Under the pieces are notes generated by a model. That model saw only the letters and a list, made by a program, of their open reading frames with translations. It was not told the origin of the DNA and did not search any database. A DNA stretch of 64,000 nt from assembly GCA_036898135.1 (NCBI GenBank), contig CM072511.1, positions 39,841,556-39,905,555 on the forward strand. The letters are read 5' to 3'. The translations under genes were made by a program, and so were the position numbers. Every line of letters begins with the position of its first letter. The first letter of the stretch is position 1. Shown here piece by piece: positions 46,691-58,425 of this stretch. The DNA is from Oncomelania hupensis (lineage: Eukaryota > Mollusca > Gastropoda > Littorinimorpha > Pomatiopsidae).

Positions 46691-47100
46691 TGGGAGACGA
46701 CTGGTTCAAACTTGGGAGAGAGGTTGTCGACCTTCAATTTGTTGGTTAGACTAGCCTTGCAGAATCCTTTGGAGTGGCCATTGGGTTATGCAGGACAAGG
46801 TGACACGACATTTGTTCTCCCCGGCTGACAATTCATCTTCTGCTTTTGGTGGTGAGCAGGACTACATTATCGGCAGGCATTTTATGCAAGTCAGTGACAG
46901 TGATTTTGCAGAGAGTGTCGTGGAACTAGAAGCCGGCAAACTGGTTTACTAGCAGGGCAAATATTTGTATGTCCCTCTCACGATGGATAAAAATAAAATT
47001 AACAGTTCGAGTCGGGCAGTATTATCAAGGTAGTTGCCGAGAGGCGAGAGTCAAATACTCCGCTCGGCTACATAAGAACAATAATATTAATAATGAATAT
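46691..47100. other. unassigned
   Basis: No repeat or gene recognised. Confidence 0.4.
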
Positions 47101-47104
47101 TTTC

Positions 47105-48070
47105 CCCGGACTTTAAAGATCTGACGCTATTACCCTAGGCGGGTGAGTGTCCTATCCTATCCTGTCCCGTAACCCTGAGGTCGTAGGGGCACCACAGATG
47201 ATCGTTTAACCAGCATACTCCATCTTTCTCTGTCCTCAGCAGCCCTGATGGCTTCGCTCAGTGTCAAACCAGTCCATTCTCGAATGTTGTCCTCCCACCT
47301 CTTTTTCGGTCTCCCTTTTCTTCTCTTGCACTGTGCCTTGCAGAATAGTCTTTGCAAGGCCTGATGATCTGGTGACGTGGCCATACCATCAGAGTTTCCG
47401 TTTCTTCACCACTGTGAGCAGGTCATCGTGTTGTCCAATGGCTTGTGTGATGGTCTGTAGGACTTCGTCGTTGGTGATGTGTTGGGTATAGGAAATGCCC
47501 AGAAGTCTTCTGTAGCACCTCATCTTCATGCTTTGTATTCTTCGTTGGAGATGTGCTGTGAGGGTCCATGCTTCGCAAGCATATAGGAAGATGGAGATGA
47601 TAAGGGAACGCAGCAATCTTACTTCGGAATGTAGACTGATGGTCCTGTCTTTCCAAATGGGGCTTCAACCTTGTCAGGGCAGCAGTTGTTTGTGCGATCC
47701 TGGAGAGGACTTCCTGTCGGGACCCATTGTCTGATACAAAGCTATGCACTGTGTTGAGGGATTGGCCTTGGACTTTGATGTCCGTGTTGATGCCATTGGT
47801 GTTGTTGGTCATCATGTTGGTCTTCTCTGCACTTATTTTCTTTCCATAAGCTCTGGAGGTGGTGTCAATCCTCTGTACCATCTGTTCAAGTTCTTGTTCC
47901 TCTCCAGCCAATCCATCAATGTCATCCGCAAAACGAAGATTGGAGATTGTTCTACCCCCTATGCTGACTGTGCCTTCATGATCTGCTTGAGCATCTGACA
48001 TGATGCGCTCTAGGAAGATATTGAAGTGTCAAGGGTGAGTGTCAGTTATATAAATACAACAATTGAGGCA
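47105..48070 (+). mobile_element. SINE family M fragment split by a LINE
   Basis: Left piece CCGGACTTTAAAGATCTGACG...GGGTGAGTGTC (47107-47151) and right piece GGGTGAGTGTCAGTTATATAA (from 48033) are contiguous in the 46.5 kb copy. A LINE copy and an 11 bp TSD lie between. Confidence 0.75.
47152..48032 (-). pseudogene. RTE-like LINE, 5'-truncated, inserted in a SINE
   Basis: Bounded by TSD GGGTGAGTGTC (47141-47151 and 48033-48043). On the minus strand it starts within the SPTLFNIFLERIMSDA block and continues through RFADDIDGLAGEEQ, with small deletions (for example the KYLGAI segment is missing before VSDNGSRQEVLS), a frameshift near 47640 and a short deletion before RRKGRPKKRWEDN. It ends in a (GGATA)n tail. 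Nonfunctional. Confidence 0.9.
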
Positions 48071-48089
48071 TTAAAAAATGCCATAAAAA

Positions 48090-48460
48090 TGCAAGTTAGT
48101 GCCTCCGCCATGATGATTACATCACTCGTTTTGCTTAAGATTGGTTTTCCTTGGAGACACAGGAAAAGTCTAAGTACATACCAAACCTGAACCAAATTTC
48201 TCCAATAGTTTGGGAGAAAATAGGATTAGAAAAACAACACAAGTCATTATGACGTCACCATGATGACATCACCCGATAGGCATAATTATTTGTCATCTGG
48301 CAGAGTTAATTATTTTCTAACTAAATACCAAGCTTCAAATAAATCCGTCCATTAGTTTCAGAGAAAAGCGCGCACATGTCACCTCCGGACGGACGCCTGA
48401 CGGACAAAGCCAAAAACAATAGCTCCCGAGTTTACAGCTCTGGACTAATAACACTCGCTT
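48090..48460 (+). repeat. repeat B, single copy with ACGGACGG end
   Basis: Contains ATGACGTCACC and ATGACATCACCC, ATAGGCATAATTATTTGTC, GGACGGACGCC and AACAATAGCTCCCGAG blocks shared with 18160-18330. Confidence 0.55.
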
Positions 48461-49835
48461 GAAATATAAAGGTCATTCATTACCCTCTCGTCAGCGTTGA
48501 CCTCTACCGAACCTAGTACACTGTCTTTGCATAGCCTCAGACTGTACAATACTCAGGCTAATTCTAAGCCCAAGTGGCGGCTGTTATTATGTCGCACGAA
48601 ACTGATTCCCACCTTCGTTTGGTAATTTTCCCAGTTGCCCCCAAGCCAGCTCTTGCTATAAATACACTTGTTTCAGTTCCGACCTAGCTGATAACTTTCA
48701 CTTCTCCTTCCCCTTACTATCTACTCCATATCCTCTCCCCCCCCCCCTCTCCCACCTCACCACCTTCTTTTCCCTTCTCTCATCTACCCCCTCCCCCCTT
48801 CCTCCCCATTCCTCATCTCCCATCCCATTTACCAATCTCTCTCTCTTGATCAGAATCGTCACGGCGACTTTCATCTCTTCGTTCCTCTTCCCTCCTTCCC
48901 CCTCTTTTCCCACCTTCAACATCCCTCCGATGGACAGTCATCAAAGAGATGTAGCCCGCCAGCTAAAACCCACCGTAATTATTGGTGCACTATTCGATGA
49001 CGACTTTCTACTATTCCTGTGTGTCAGGAATTTGTCTATCTCTCTCTCTCCCCCCCCCCCCCTCTATAACCTATTAACTGGATTTGTTGGCGACCATTGT
49101 ATTAGACTTGTTTTCTATAATTAGTTAGTACGAAAGCTATTAGTATGCTTCCTGCAGGATTCGCCAATGCACGCAGTTCAATGAATACTAGGAATTGAAT
49201 AACGTGAGGTGGCACCAGTTTGTTGATTATGATGAATTGAGCGTTGTTTTCAATTTTCAGGTTGCACATTAGTTTCCACACTAAATGCACCATTATTTTA
49301 ATATATTGCACTACTTGGTTCATTCCCTAGTTCTCTCAGACTGCAACTGCACAGTAATTTATTTGTAATCTTTTTCATGTGCCTTACTTACTACTTACTA
49401 CTTACTACTCTTTTATTCTCTTTTTATAGTTGTGAAACTGCACGCTAGTTAGTGCCATGAAATGGCATATGTAGTATTGTTTCCTGTTGTAGAAATAATG
49501 CAAAATAAAGTTAGACTTCAGTTAAAAGAGAGTAGGCTACTGGTACTTTCCCAATGCATCTAGTGGGGTCATTCGTACTTTTCCGTGGACATAATCAGTA
49601 AATTAGGCACAACGTTAGAATGCTCATATCGGTTCGATCGCCAGCCCGAATTTAAGCTCATGTCAATTTGCGGTGTACAGTAGTGAACATCCAAACTGGT
49701 TTCAGCAATCGATGATTGTCATTGCGAGAAAATGTAATTAGTTTTGTGTTTCAAAATTGCCGAAATAAATGAATCATTTGACGCTGATGGTGCAATTATT
49801 TCTATATCTCTGTCTGTCTGTCTCTCTCACTTTCG
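48461..49835. other. unassigned
   Basis: Pyrimidine-rich patch 48700-48910 (with C-runs), then AT-rich sequence. TACTTAC triplicate at about 49384-49406. No gene recognised. Confidence 0.4.
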
Positions 49836-49887
49836 CTCGCTCGCTCGCTCGCTCGCTCGCTTGCTCTCTCTCTCTCTCTCTTTCTCT
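49836..49887. repeat. (CTCG)n then (TC)n
   Basis: About six CTCG units followed by a short TC run. Confidence 0.9.
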
Positions 49888-50225
49888 CTTTCCATGGTGA
49901 TTTCAGCACATCGCATGCATGCTTCCGCACCACTGACCTTTCTTTAATTAGTAGGGAATACAGGTATTTGCTCTAAACGTCATTTTGGCCAATACGCGCA
50001 GTAAGCGAGTAAATTTTCATTATCTGACCAATGTTTAGATTTTCGCGCAGACAGGAAAATACTTGCAGTAACTGCAAATTGCCTGCATTTTAAATTTCCC
50101 AGCAGATTGACGTCAGTGATAATAGTGAAACAAAATGAATGTGGAAATTTGCTAGTCGCACGCGAATTGCCGCCCCACCCTCTCCCATCACCTCTTTTCT
50201 CCTCCGCCCACTATATGGAGTCAGT
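49888..50225. other. unassigned
   Basis: Nothing recognised. Confidence 0.4.
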
Positions 50226-50229
50226 CGAT

Positions 50230-50480
50230 GATAGTGATGGTGATAGTCCGCTTGCATGGCGATGATGACTATGATGGCTGTGGACGTGGTGGTGCCAGTG
50301 ACGGTGGTGAAGGTGATAATGATGAGGATAAGGATGGTGATTATGAAGATGAGGAAGTAGATGATGATGAGGAGGAGGAGGAGGAAGTGGATGATGATGA
50401 TAATGATAATAATAATAATAATAATAATAATGATGATGATGATGATGATGATGACGATGATGATGATAATAATGATGCTC
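50230..50480. repeat. (GAT)-type degenerate microsatellite
   Basis: GAT/GAG/GGT-rich tract with AAT and GAT pure segments at about 50400-50480. Confidence 0.85.
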
Positions 50481-50569
50481 ATAAGATAAACATTCCTCTC
50501 TCTGACGCCTCTTATCTTTCGAAGAATGTTAAGCCCGCAATTCACGCAGCGCCACTTTAACTTCACACT

Positions 50570-50670
50570 TGTTGATCAGCGGAGAAATGTGTCAGTTGTA
50601 CGCATATAAACGAGCGTTATTTTTCCCCAGACAAAACGTCTCAGCAGAGCTAATCATCGATGCTCCTCGC
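50570..50670 (+). repeat. paired repeat, first copy
   Basis: AGCGGAGAAATGTGTCA...CTACGCATAT-like...CAGACA...CGTCTCAGCAGAG...ATCATCGATGC. The second copy at about 51440-51575 keeps the same order but has a C25 run between the halves. Confidence 0.6.
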
Positions 50671-51016
50671 CGCTGGTCACTGTTGGCCGGATTGCAATGG
50701 CCAAAGACAACTGTTTCGGCCTTGATGCACTGGTTTGCAGGGCAATCTGCTGGAAAATCTGCTACAATTACACCAGCGGTCGAGTGTGTGTACTTGGCAG
50801 ATGGAAATCACAGTCCATTTCGCAATCCATTCTTTGATATATAATGCTGGAACCTCGTATAAACCGTTTGCTTTGTTTCACAGTTGTCTCTTGTGTGGAG
50901 TGTGAAAGTGGAGGATATGTAAGGGGATGAAAGCGTGGAGTCGGGCGTGTGTATGTGTGTGTGTGCGTGTGTGTGTATGTGTGAGTCTGTCCGTATTTCT
51001 CTCTTTCTCTTTCCCT

Positions 51017-51051
<35 letters not shown>

Positions 51052-51440
51052 TCCCCTCTCTCTCTCTGTGAAGTGTACATATACGTACGTATGTCATGTT
51101 GTATATTCCAAGTGTGTTTCAGTGTTTTTTAAGTTTACTGATAGGTAGCCTAACTTAACTGTAGGGGCAATACTAATAAACTATACATTTTCCCCACAAG
51201 AGAATAATCGGTTCTTCAGTACTTGCGACAGAGAACACCAATTTTTTAAAATAAAAAAAAAACTGAAATTAATAGATGCATAATAAAAAAAAGCGTAGTG
51301 GGTGATAGATTATTGTTCGCAAGCTGAGATCTGGGATAAACGTTAGCGGTTGAATCTTTCGGTCATGCCGTTCGTTCCCCATCGGATGATAGCGACTTAG
51401 TGCGAGCCTTCTCAACTCCATCGACGTGGCAAAGCTCGTT
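50671..51440. other. unassigned with (TG)n and (TC)n
   Basis: TG run about 50946-50984 and TC run about 51026-51066. The remaining sequence is not recognised. Confidence 0.5.
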
Positions 51441-51509
51441 GAGCAAAGGAGAAACGTGTCAACCATAGACCTTTCTGGTGTCAACTACGCATATTAACGA
51501 GAGCTCCCT

Positions 51510-51534
51510 CCCCCCCCCCCCCCCCCCCCCCCCC
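51510..51534. repeat. C25 homopolymer
   Basis: Twenty-five consecutive C, inside the second copy of the paired repeat. Could form G-quadruplex/i-motif structures; length is likely unstable or assembly-sensitive. Confidence 0.9.
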
Positions 51535-51575
51535 TCCAGACATCGCGTCTCAGCAGAGGTTAGCCTATCATCGAT

Positions 51576-52071
51576 GCATTTTATACGCTTGCGCGTATGC
51601 TAGGCTATGTGCGCGCGCTTTGAGTTGTGAACTTTCAATAGCCCCAAACCACCAGGATGCACAGTAATGAATTGCTTGCACGCTCGCGTTTTAACCCGCC
51701 CTGCAAAACAAACGAGCTAAAGTGTTGAGCCGAAATTAACGAATTTTCAATGAAGGCAAGAGTGCACAGATTGAGAATGTCATTGCTCTAGCACAACTGA
51801 CATTTTAATTTATTTAATTTCATTTTATTTACCTCGCCTCCTCCTTTTTCACTTTCTTCCTCCTACCTAAAAAAAACGTTGCGCGCTATAACTTACTTAT
51901 AATCTTTATTTTCAAACATTATAACAAAATTCTTATTAATAGGGGTTAAACGAAGTGGTAATGGCACAAGTGTCATAGCAATAGCTGAAATATAATTGCA
52001 ATTGGATTTATCTTTTCTTCAAATCATATGCTTAATGGTTTTGATTGTCTTGATGAATTTAATAATTAAAA
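51576..52071. other. unassigned
   Basis: AT-rich, nothing recognised. Confidence 0.4.
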
Positions 52072-52335
<264 letters not shown>

Positions 52336-52365
52336 ATATAGCGGGTTTTTCCCAATTAAAAAGGC

Positions 52366-52697
52366 TGAAGGAATGAACATTGAAGCTTAACGTCCACAAA
52401 CACCATTGGCGTTACGGCAAAAATGGATAACCGTTCCAGGGAAAAAGGGGTATAGGGACCTTGGAGCAAGGATTTAATCTTTTCCTCCAAGATAGGGACC
52501 TAAACCAACCCTGAACATCCAGAGCAAGCGTAGTGCTAAGACAGAGAGCGAAAAATGACTACTTTTTTCTTGCGCCTTCTACCCTCTCTCCTCCCTCCTC
52601 TCCCCCATCCTCTCCCCCCACCTCTCCCCCACGGGAATCGAAACCGGTCATCGGTTTGCCAGGCGAGAGCTCTCTACCACTGAGATACAACGGTGGG
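52366..52697 (-). mobile_element. tRNA-derived SINE (family D), head retained
   Basis: Minus strand starts CCCACCGTTGTATCTCAGTG (A-box region) and continues to B-box-like GGTTTCGATTCCC (about 52634-52646). The body shared with 3092-3292 includes a local duplication of TAGGGACCT. The 3' end is GACGTTAAGCTTCAATGTTC. More diverged than the first copy. Confidence 0.7.
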
Positions 52698-53480
52698 TCA
52701 GAACATAGTCTTAAAAGCAGTTCCAAGCGCAAGTACCTTTACATATTTTCATCCAATTCCCAAAGAGGGTATTTTATTTTATAGAACATAATCTTTGTGT
52801 TATCTTGTCTATTATTAGACATCTAAACTGAGCGGATTGATAGATATTCCGTTATACATTAAAAGGCAACAAACAAAATTTCGCTGACCCTATTTCTGTT
52901 CCTGTCGAATTTACGGGTCAGTACAATAAAATCAATACAATACAGCACAATACGACTTGATTTGTTTTACACGGAGCACTTTGCCTACAATGGCGGAACA
53001 TTGGCCATCAGAATTTGTGGATTAAAAAAACACACACAAAAAAGAGACAATGACCCTTGAAGTAAAAGATAAAAAACAGTAAAAACAACAACATAATATA
53101 TATACTAAATAGGCTAATAACACATACTAAATTCCGTTATAACTTTTTGAGGTGAAAAAAAAACCCACAACATCACTAGCGTAAGGTCAATAGATAGCGG
53201 ACTGACGGGTGTTAGCAACACACAGACAGCGATGAAAACAAATTCACATCGCAACCCTAATGAGATAAAAAATAAAATTAAAAAAAGTGGTGTAAAGCAC
53301 AGGAAATTAGACAGTCTCGCTCGAGGAATAAAAGAAATGAAACCCACAAAATCATTTTCGATATAATCTTGCTTAAAGGCGGTCCGTCAGGTTACCCAGC
53401 AGCAAACCATTTTGTTTTAAAAGCAGTTCTACGAGAAATAAGGGAATTGGCATTGTTGGAGGAGATAGGAAACATGTCTG
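52698..53480. other. unassigned
   Basis: AT-rich with A-runs. Nothing recognised. Confidence 0.4.
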
Positions 53481-53486
53481 TCCCGT

Positions 53487-53572
53487 CCTCCTCCTCCTCC
53501 TCCTCCTCCTCTTCTTCTTCTTCTTCTTCTTCTTCTTCTTCTTCTTCTTCTTCTTCTTCTTCTTCTTCTTTC
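53487..53572. repeat. (TCC)n(TTC)n microsatellite
   Basis: Pyrimidine tract that provided the target site of retroposon copy III. Confidence 0.95.
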
Positions 53573-53584
53573 TTCCGTTCCCCT

Positions 53585-54290
53585 ACCCCTTGGGGTCATG
53601 AGCAATCTTGCCACTGTAGATTGTTCTAACCTATAAAGGGAAAAGTGAAAGCCCCAGTTGAAAACCTGTCTTGCCTTTGTAGGCATGACAGATTCACTGC
53701 GGCAACAGTACCCCCGTTGGAGTGCCGGGGGTTTCAGTATAAATAGTATCCCCACTTTATGGAAATTTAGTGCTTTAAATTCCCACTGTTGCTATCTTCC
53801 TCATATACTCTTTCCCATTCCTGCTCTGTCCTATCACTCTGCTATACTATCTTCTTCTTCGCTAGATCAATGACCTACCTTTTTTCTTAAAAACTCTTCC
53901 TGGACAAGACTCCTTGTTTGTGTATGAGGTCTGTTGGATCAGCTTGGGAGTGTTGGACGCTTTCTGCTGGGTGGTCACTAGGGCTTCCTATGATGTTAGT
54001 ATTTAGCAATATAGGCATTTTATATGTATATGTTTTGTTGATGATTTGTAATGATGGTTGTATTCTATTTTGTTTTTGTAACCGGGGGTTCGCGTAGTTG
54101 AGGTAAACCCTCAGCCGTCCCCCGCGTGGGATGTCTTTATTGTAAAGTGACTGGCCGGTGGAAGGCATTCAATTTTCCCACTAGGGTTGTTTCAGCAGAT
54201 CTTTTATGCGGATCGGGGGTTGTCCGGTCCTGATTTTGCTCGGAAGAGTCCGCTGGACCTAAAGCAACAATAAATCAATCAATCAATCAA
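53585..54290 (+). mobile_element. full-length retroposon family R, copy III
   Basis: 706 bp with a perfect 12 bp TSD TTCCGTTCCCCT (53573-53584 and 54291-54302). Same ends as copies I and II, with an AATAAATCAATCAAT-type tail. Internal sequence almost identical to copy II. Confidence 0.92.
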
Positions 54291-54311
54291 TTCCGTTCCC
54301 CTCTCTCCTTC

Positions 54312-54316
<5 letters not shown>

Positions 54317-54398
<82 letters not shown>

Positions 54399-54400
54399 CA
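54317..54400. repeat. (TC)n microsatellite
   Basis: TC run following the right TSD of copy III. Confidence 0.95.
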
Positions 54401-55000
54401 GTCACTTCTTTGTTGCCTGTTGCCCATTTATAGATAAAACAGTAATTGTGGAAACAGTTCGCTCTTTCTCTTGATATGTAGTATTTGAAAATGAATGCCA
54501 AAGTAACACACACACAAAGTGTTCATTAAGAGACTCCAACAAAGACTATAAAATAACGAACGGCAGAAATCAGAACCATGATCTCTATACTTCGGCCTCT
54601 TAAACTCCCATGAACTCATTTTGGCACACTGAGTAGCTGAGACCAGCCGAACTTACGGTTGCCACCTGTGAGAGGAACTCGGCTATGGTGTGTGTTTCTA
54701 TTATTTGTTGTATGCATGCGACAACACCAACCACCTTGATCGATAGTTTGAAGGCATGAAACACCCTTTTATGCATGACCAACAATTCCTTTCAGTGTTC
54801 GACTGTCGTGCAGGCTTGTTTGGCTACCAACATCTTCCGATCACTGCCTAGTAGCCTACAGTACACAGGCGCCACTATCTGGATGTGATCGAGCGCCTCA
54901 GTATAAACATTAAAGAGCTAGAGACTCACTCTATCCAAAGACGCCTCTCTCACATCCAGGTACGGGCCCCTAACAGGCATTGTTAGTATTGTTGTTGCTG
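54401..55000. other. unassigned
   Basis: No gene or repeat recognised. Confidence 0.4.
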
Positions 55001-55004
55001 TTGT

Positions 55005-55140
55005 CCTCCTCCTCCTCCTCCTCCTCTTCTTCTTCTTCTTCTTCTTCTTCTTCTTCTTCTTCTTCTTCTTCTTCTTCTTCTTCTTCTTCTTCTTCTTCTT
55101 CTTCTTCTTCTTCTTCTTCGTCTTCTTCTTCTTCTTCTGC
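55005..55140. repeat. (CCT)n(TTC)n microsatellite
   Basis: CCT units then a TTC array of about 115 bp with one CGT variant. Confidence 0.95.
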
Positions 55141-55189
55141 TGTTTTCTATATCCTCATAAAAGAAAAATAATGATTTTCATTCATATCG

Positions 55190-55530
55190 ATGGACCGACC
55201 GATTGCTAATGAAGGACGGCCCATGATTTGAAGTGCCCATATAAGCTTATCAAAACTCAACAAAAATCCCTTCAGGCATTTTTAAGATATTGAACAAAAC
55301 TTGTTTGGAAACAAAATGACTTTGACCTTTGCGATAGAGCAAATATGATAGCACGGGAGGAAGGTCACTAACCTACGTAATGTTTCTATAAAATTTGTTT
55401 AAAATTTGTTCAAATTTCGTGAGATATGGCGTCCAACAAACCGATAGACCAACCGGCAGACCGACTTTTTTGGATTGTTGTTATTCCCGACTATTTCAAA
55501 GTAGTTCCAGATAAGTCTGTAAATACCCCC
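55190..55530 (+). repeat. repeat A, copy 5
   Basis: Contains TTTAAGATATTGAACAAAAC, ACTTTGACCTTTGCGATAGA, GCAAATATGATAGCACGGGA, GTGAGATATGGCGTCCAA and TTCCAGATAAGTCTG in the family order. Confidence 0.65.
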
Positions 55531-55880
55531 ACCCCGCCCCCCCTCACCCCCCCAAAAAAAAGAGGAATCGTTACATCAAATAATATTTATCATATCATCG
55601 TTCATTATTTTATTTTATGTTATTTCGTAACATTTTGCACCGTCTTGTAACATTTAGCGTGTGTCTTTAGCTTGGCCGATTCTAAATCGAGAAATAGCTG
55701 CCGCTATTAATGTATCATATTACCACGAGCTAATTGATCGGAACAAACAAATAAACAGGTTGATTTCCTTGCAAAACAGAGGCAGGAAATGAGCACATTT
55801 AAGACATTTAACTCTTTGCAACAAAATAAATAAATTAAATAATAACTCATTCAGCCCCACTGTTTCACGATTTTAAAAAA
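55531..55880. other. unassigned
   Basis: AT-rich; nothing recognised. Confidence 0.4.
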
Positions 55881-55896
55881 AATTGATGCTAAGAAT

Positions 55897-55961
55897 TACA
55901 TTACATTACATAATTGTTGTTTTAGGTCCAGCGGACTCTTCCGAGCCAAATCAGGACCGGA
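55897..55961 (-). mobile_element. 65 bp mini-insertion of family R 3' end (copy c)
   Basis: Perfect 13 bp TSD TGATGCTAAGAAT at 55884-55896 and 55962-55974. On the minus strand it starts TCCGGTCCTGATTTGG, holds the stem-loop, and ends CTAAAACAACAATTATGTAA plus TGTAATGTA. Confidence 0.9.
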
Positions 55962-56059
55962 TGATGCTAAGAATAAAACACGTGTACATTTCGGAACTTC
56001 TGAAGTTTAAATAGCTTGCAGTCATGAATAATTTAGTTCATATTTTGTTTGGAATGGAA

Positions 56060-56262
56060 AGGACATTTAAACGTACACACATATGGAGATACAAACACGC
56101 AGAGGCATAGACAAACACACAAACACACACAGACACACAAACACAAAAGCAAACACACATATGCCTACATATGCACACAAGCACGCACTCATAAATACCA
56201 ATTCAAGTACATCCACAGAAACGTCAAAACATACACACATACACACACACATTCTTGTGCGC
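56060..56262. repeat. (CA)-rich tract
   Basis: Degenerate ACACA-rich sequence. Confidence 0.7.
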
Positions 56263-56341
56263 GGTGACAAACGAGGTAATTTTAGAATGTAGGAATCGGA
56301 TAGCACATTTATTTTTGACGGAAAGAACGCATTTTTGAAGA

Positions 56342-56403
56342 GAAAAGGGTTAGGGTAAGGGCTAGTTGCAGCGCTGCAACTAGCCCTTACCCTACCCCTT
56401 TTC
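56342..56403. repeat. 62 bp palindrome
   Basis: 31 bp arms with one mismatch and no loop, centred between 56372 and 56373. The inner 22 bp per arm are perfect (TAGGGTAAGGGCTAGTTGC on the left). Likely the core of a palindromic MITE; outer borders not determined. Confidence 0.85.
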
Positions 56404-57362
56404 AAGAAAGTTGATCTAGTTCGTCTCCTATAGGGAAACTTTTCAAAATTTCTTCCGAAACGGACTGCGTTCTCTCCGTCCCGGATAGTGCACTCCTCTG
56501 TACTTAAAACACTCTCATTCACTACAACTGCACTCCCATGCACTAAAAAAGCACTCCCGCGTACTTCGAAACAAATGGGGAACGCGAGACAAATGAGGAA
56601 CGAGCAAATTACCCCATTTTTGACTGAAAAAGTAAATTCCGTTTCTCATTTCTGTCGTTATACAACAACACATAAACGCACGCACACACCTACTCACACA
56701 CACCTACCTAAGCACACGCTGAGCACATACACTCATTGAAAAGCAGAGTCCTATTAAACAGATGACAAACGAGTTTTTCAGAGTCTCTTAGGATTTTTTT
56801 GCTGTTGTTATTCTAATTCCCTGTTCTCTTCCCCATTGTGTGTTTGTTTCTTCTTCTTTTTTACCGAAAGGCTGAAGGAGGGAGACTACACTACCATTTT
56901 CTTTTCTTTCTTTTAAAAAACAAAAACCAACATATTTGCACCCGAAAGGATGGGGGGGGGGAGTCTCTGGGGGATTTTATATTTAACCAGCGCATCCAAT
57001 ATTGTCTGGGATGTTCATTCCAGCGCTCAATTCCCTGTAGCTGGGACAGTAGCTGATTCTCAGCGTCTATGGGTTTTCCGGTCTGGGGGTGACATTTAAA
57101 TAATGATGTCTTGTTAGCTTTCTGTCATCCAAAAAAACAATGATACCAGTCTTTATTTTTTTTAAAGGACAATATTGACATAAACCAAAAGAAAACATAT
57201 TTGTATTACAAAACAAACCCAAAACAAGCTTGTATAAGAGAAAGTAGCGCAGTATTTCCCCCTCACTTTTCTCTCTCTCCCCCCCCTCCTCCCTTCCACC
57301 TCACGCCATGAAACAGAACCAGATAAAATTGTGTGTAAGGTATGGACATTGCACCTGTGTAG
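56404..57362. other. unassigned
   Basis: Mixed AT-rich and CA-rich sequence, with purine and pyrimidine runs near 56955 and 57270-57300. No gene recognised. Confidence 0.4.
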
Positions 57363-57604
57363 GTGTGTGTGTGTGTGTGTGTGTGCTTGTGTGGGTGTGC
57401 GTGTGTGTGCGTGCGTGTGTGTTTCTGTCTGTGTCTGTCTGTGTCTGTGTGTGTACACTTTCTGTTTTTAGTCTCGCTTTGGGTACTGAGTTCATGGGAT
57501 GATCAGGGGAAGCTACTTTCTTTCTTCTTCTTCTTCTTCTTCTTCTTCTTCTTCTTCTTCTTCTTCTTCTTCTTCTTCTTCTTCTTCTTCTTCTTCTTCT
57601 TCTT
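57363..57604. repeat. (TG)n and (TTC)n microsatellites
   Basis: TG/TC-rich tract 57363-57455 and TTC run 57523-57604. Confidence 0.9.
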
Positions 57605-58007
57605 TAAAAAAAAAGAAAGAAAATAGCAGCCTGCTTGACTATGTCCGTTTCCTAAAATATTTACTTGAGTTTACAATTTTGTAACAATAAATACATATCA
57701 TACGTTCATCATATTCCACGTACTTCATTTGTTCTTCTCTTCACCTTCCCTTCACTCTTTATGATGAAGAATGAAGTAGCCTATAGATGAATGGGAAAAG
57801 GGCAATTATTGGAAATTATTACGTTTTTTTCAAGGCTGTGTTCAGAAACGCCCGGTTCAGATCCGTTCCTATGTCTAAACTGCTTAGCTGAGCGTGTATG
57901 TTGGTATAGATCGCCGCGCTTTGAGCCTGAATGATTTGGGGAAAGGCGCGTATAGCATCCTGTATTATTATTTATTAGCTGTTATTTCTTACCACCTCCT
58001 TGCTGCA
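57605..58007. other. unassigned
   Basis: Nothing recognised. Confidence 0.4.
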
Positions 58008-58190
58008 ACGTTTAGTAATAAACTTGTACACGTTACCTTCTTAGCACAACAAACGTTCGTGTTCAAATTGATTTTGCACTATGCGTTTAGTAATCAACTT
58101 GTACACATTACCATCTTGGCACAACAAACTTTCGTGTTCAGATTGTTTTTGCACTATGCATTTAGTAATAAACTTGTAAACATTAACTTC
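58008..58190. repeat. 75 bp minisatellite
   Basis: About 2.4 units of roughly 75 bp with TTTAGTAATMAACTTGTA and CACAACAAACNTTCGTGTTC. The open frame across it is a by-product. Confidence 0.8.
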
Positions 58191-58425
58191 CCGTCACTGA
58201 GCATTCTCTACTTTTCTCAACTGTTTGTTTTGTAGATTATAGTCACACGACACTTTCGCATATAGGTGACTACTGGACCGATTTATACTGACACCAGCGG
58301 GCCAGTTGTTGGTAAAGGGGCAAATAATATGATCACACGTTGACCAATCCGGGATTCGAACCAGCGACCTTTCGGTTACTAGCAAGACGCTCTTACCAAC
58401 TGAGCTACCCGGCCCCACTTGACTC
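58190..58425 (-). mobile_element. tRNA-derived SINE
   Basis: Minus strand starts GGGCCGGGTAGCTCAGTTGG (good A box), then a CTAGTAA anticodon-loop-like segment and CTGGTTCGAATCCCGG (perfect B box), followed by about 160 bp of unrelated body. The T and anticodon stems pair poorly, so it is not a functional tRNA gene. A threonine-like (AGT) anticodon would be the nearest match. Confidence 0.65.

Noticed and set aside
58345..58420. Functional tRNA gene on the minus strand
   Set aside because: A and B boxes are good but the anticodon and T stems pair badly, and about 160 bp of SINE-like body follows.
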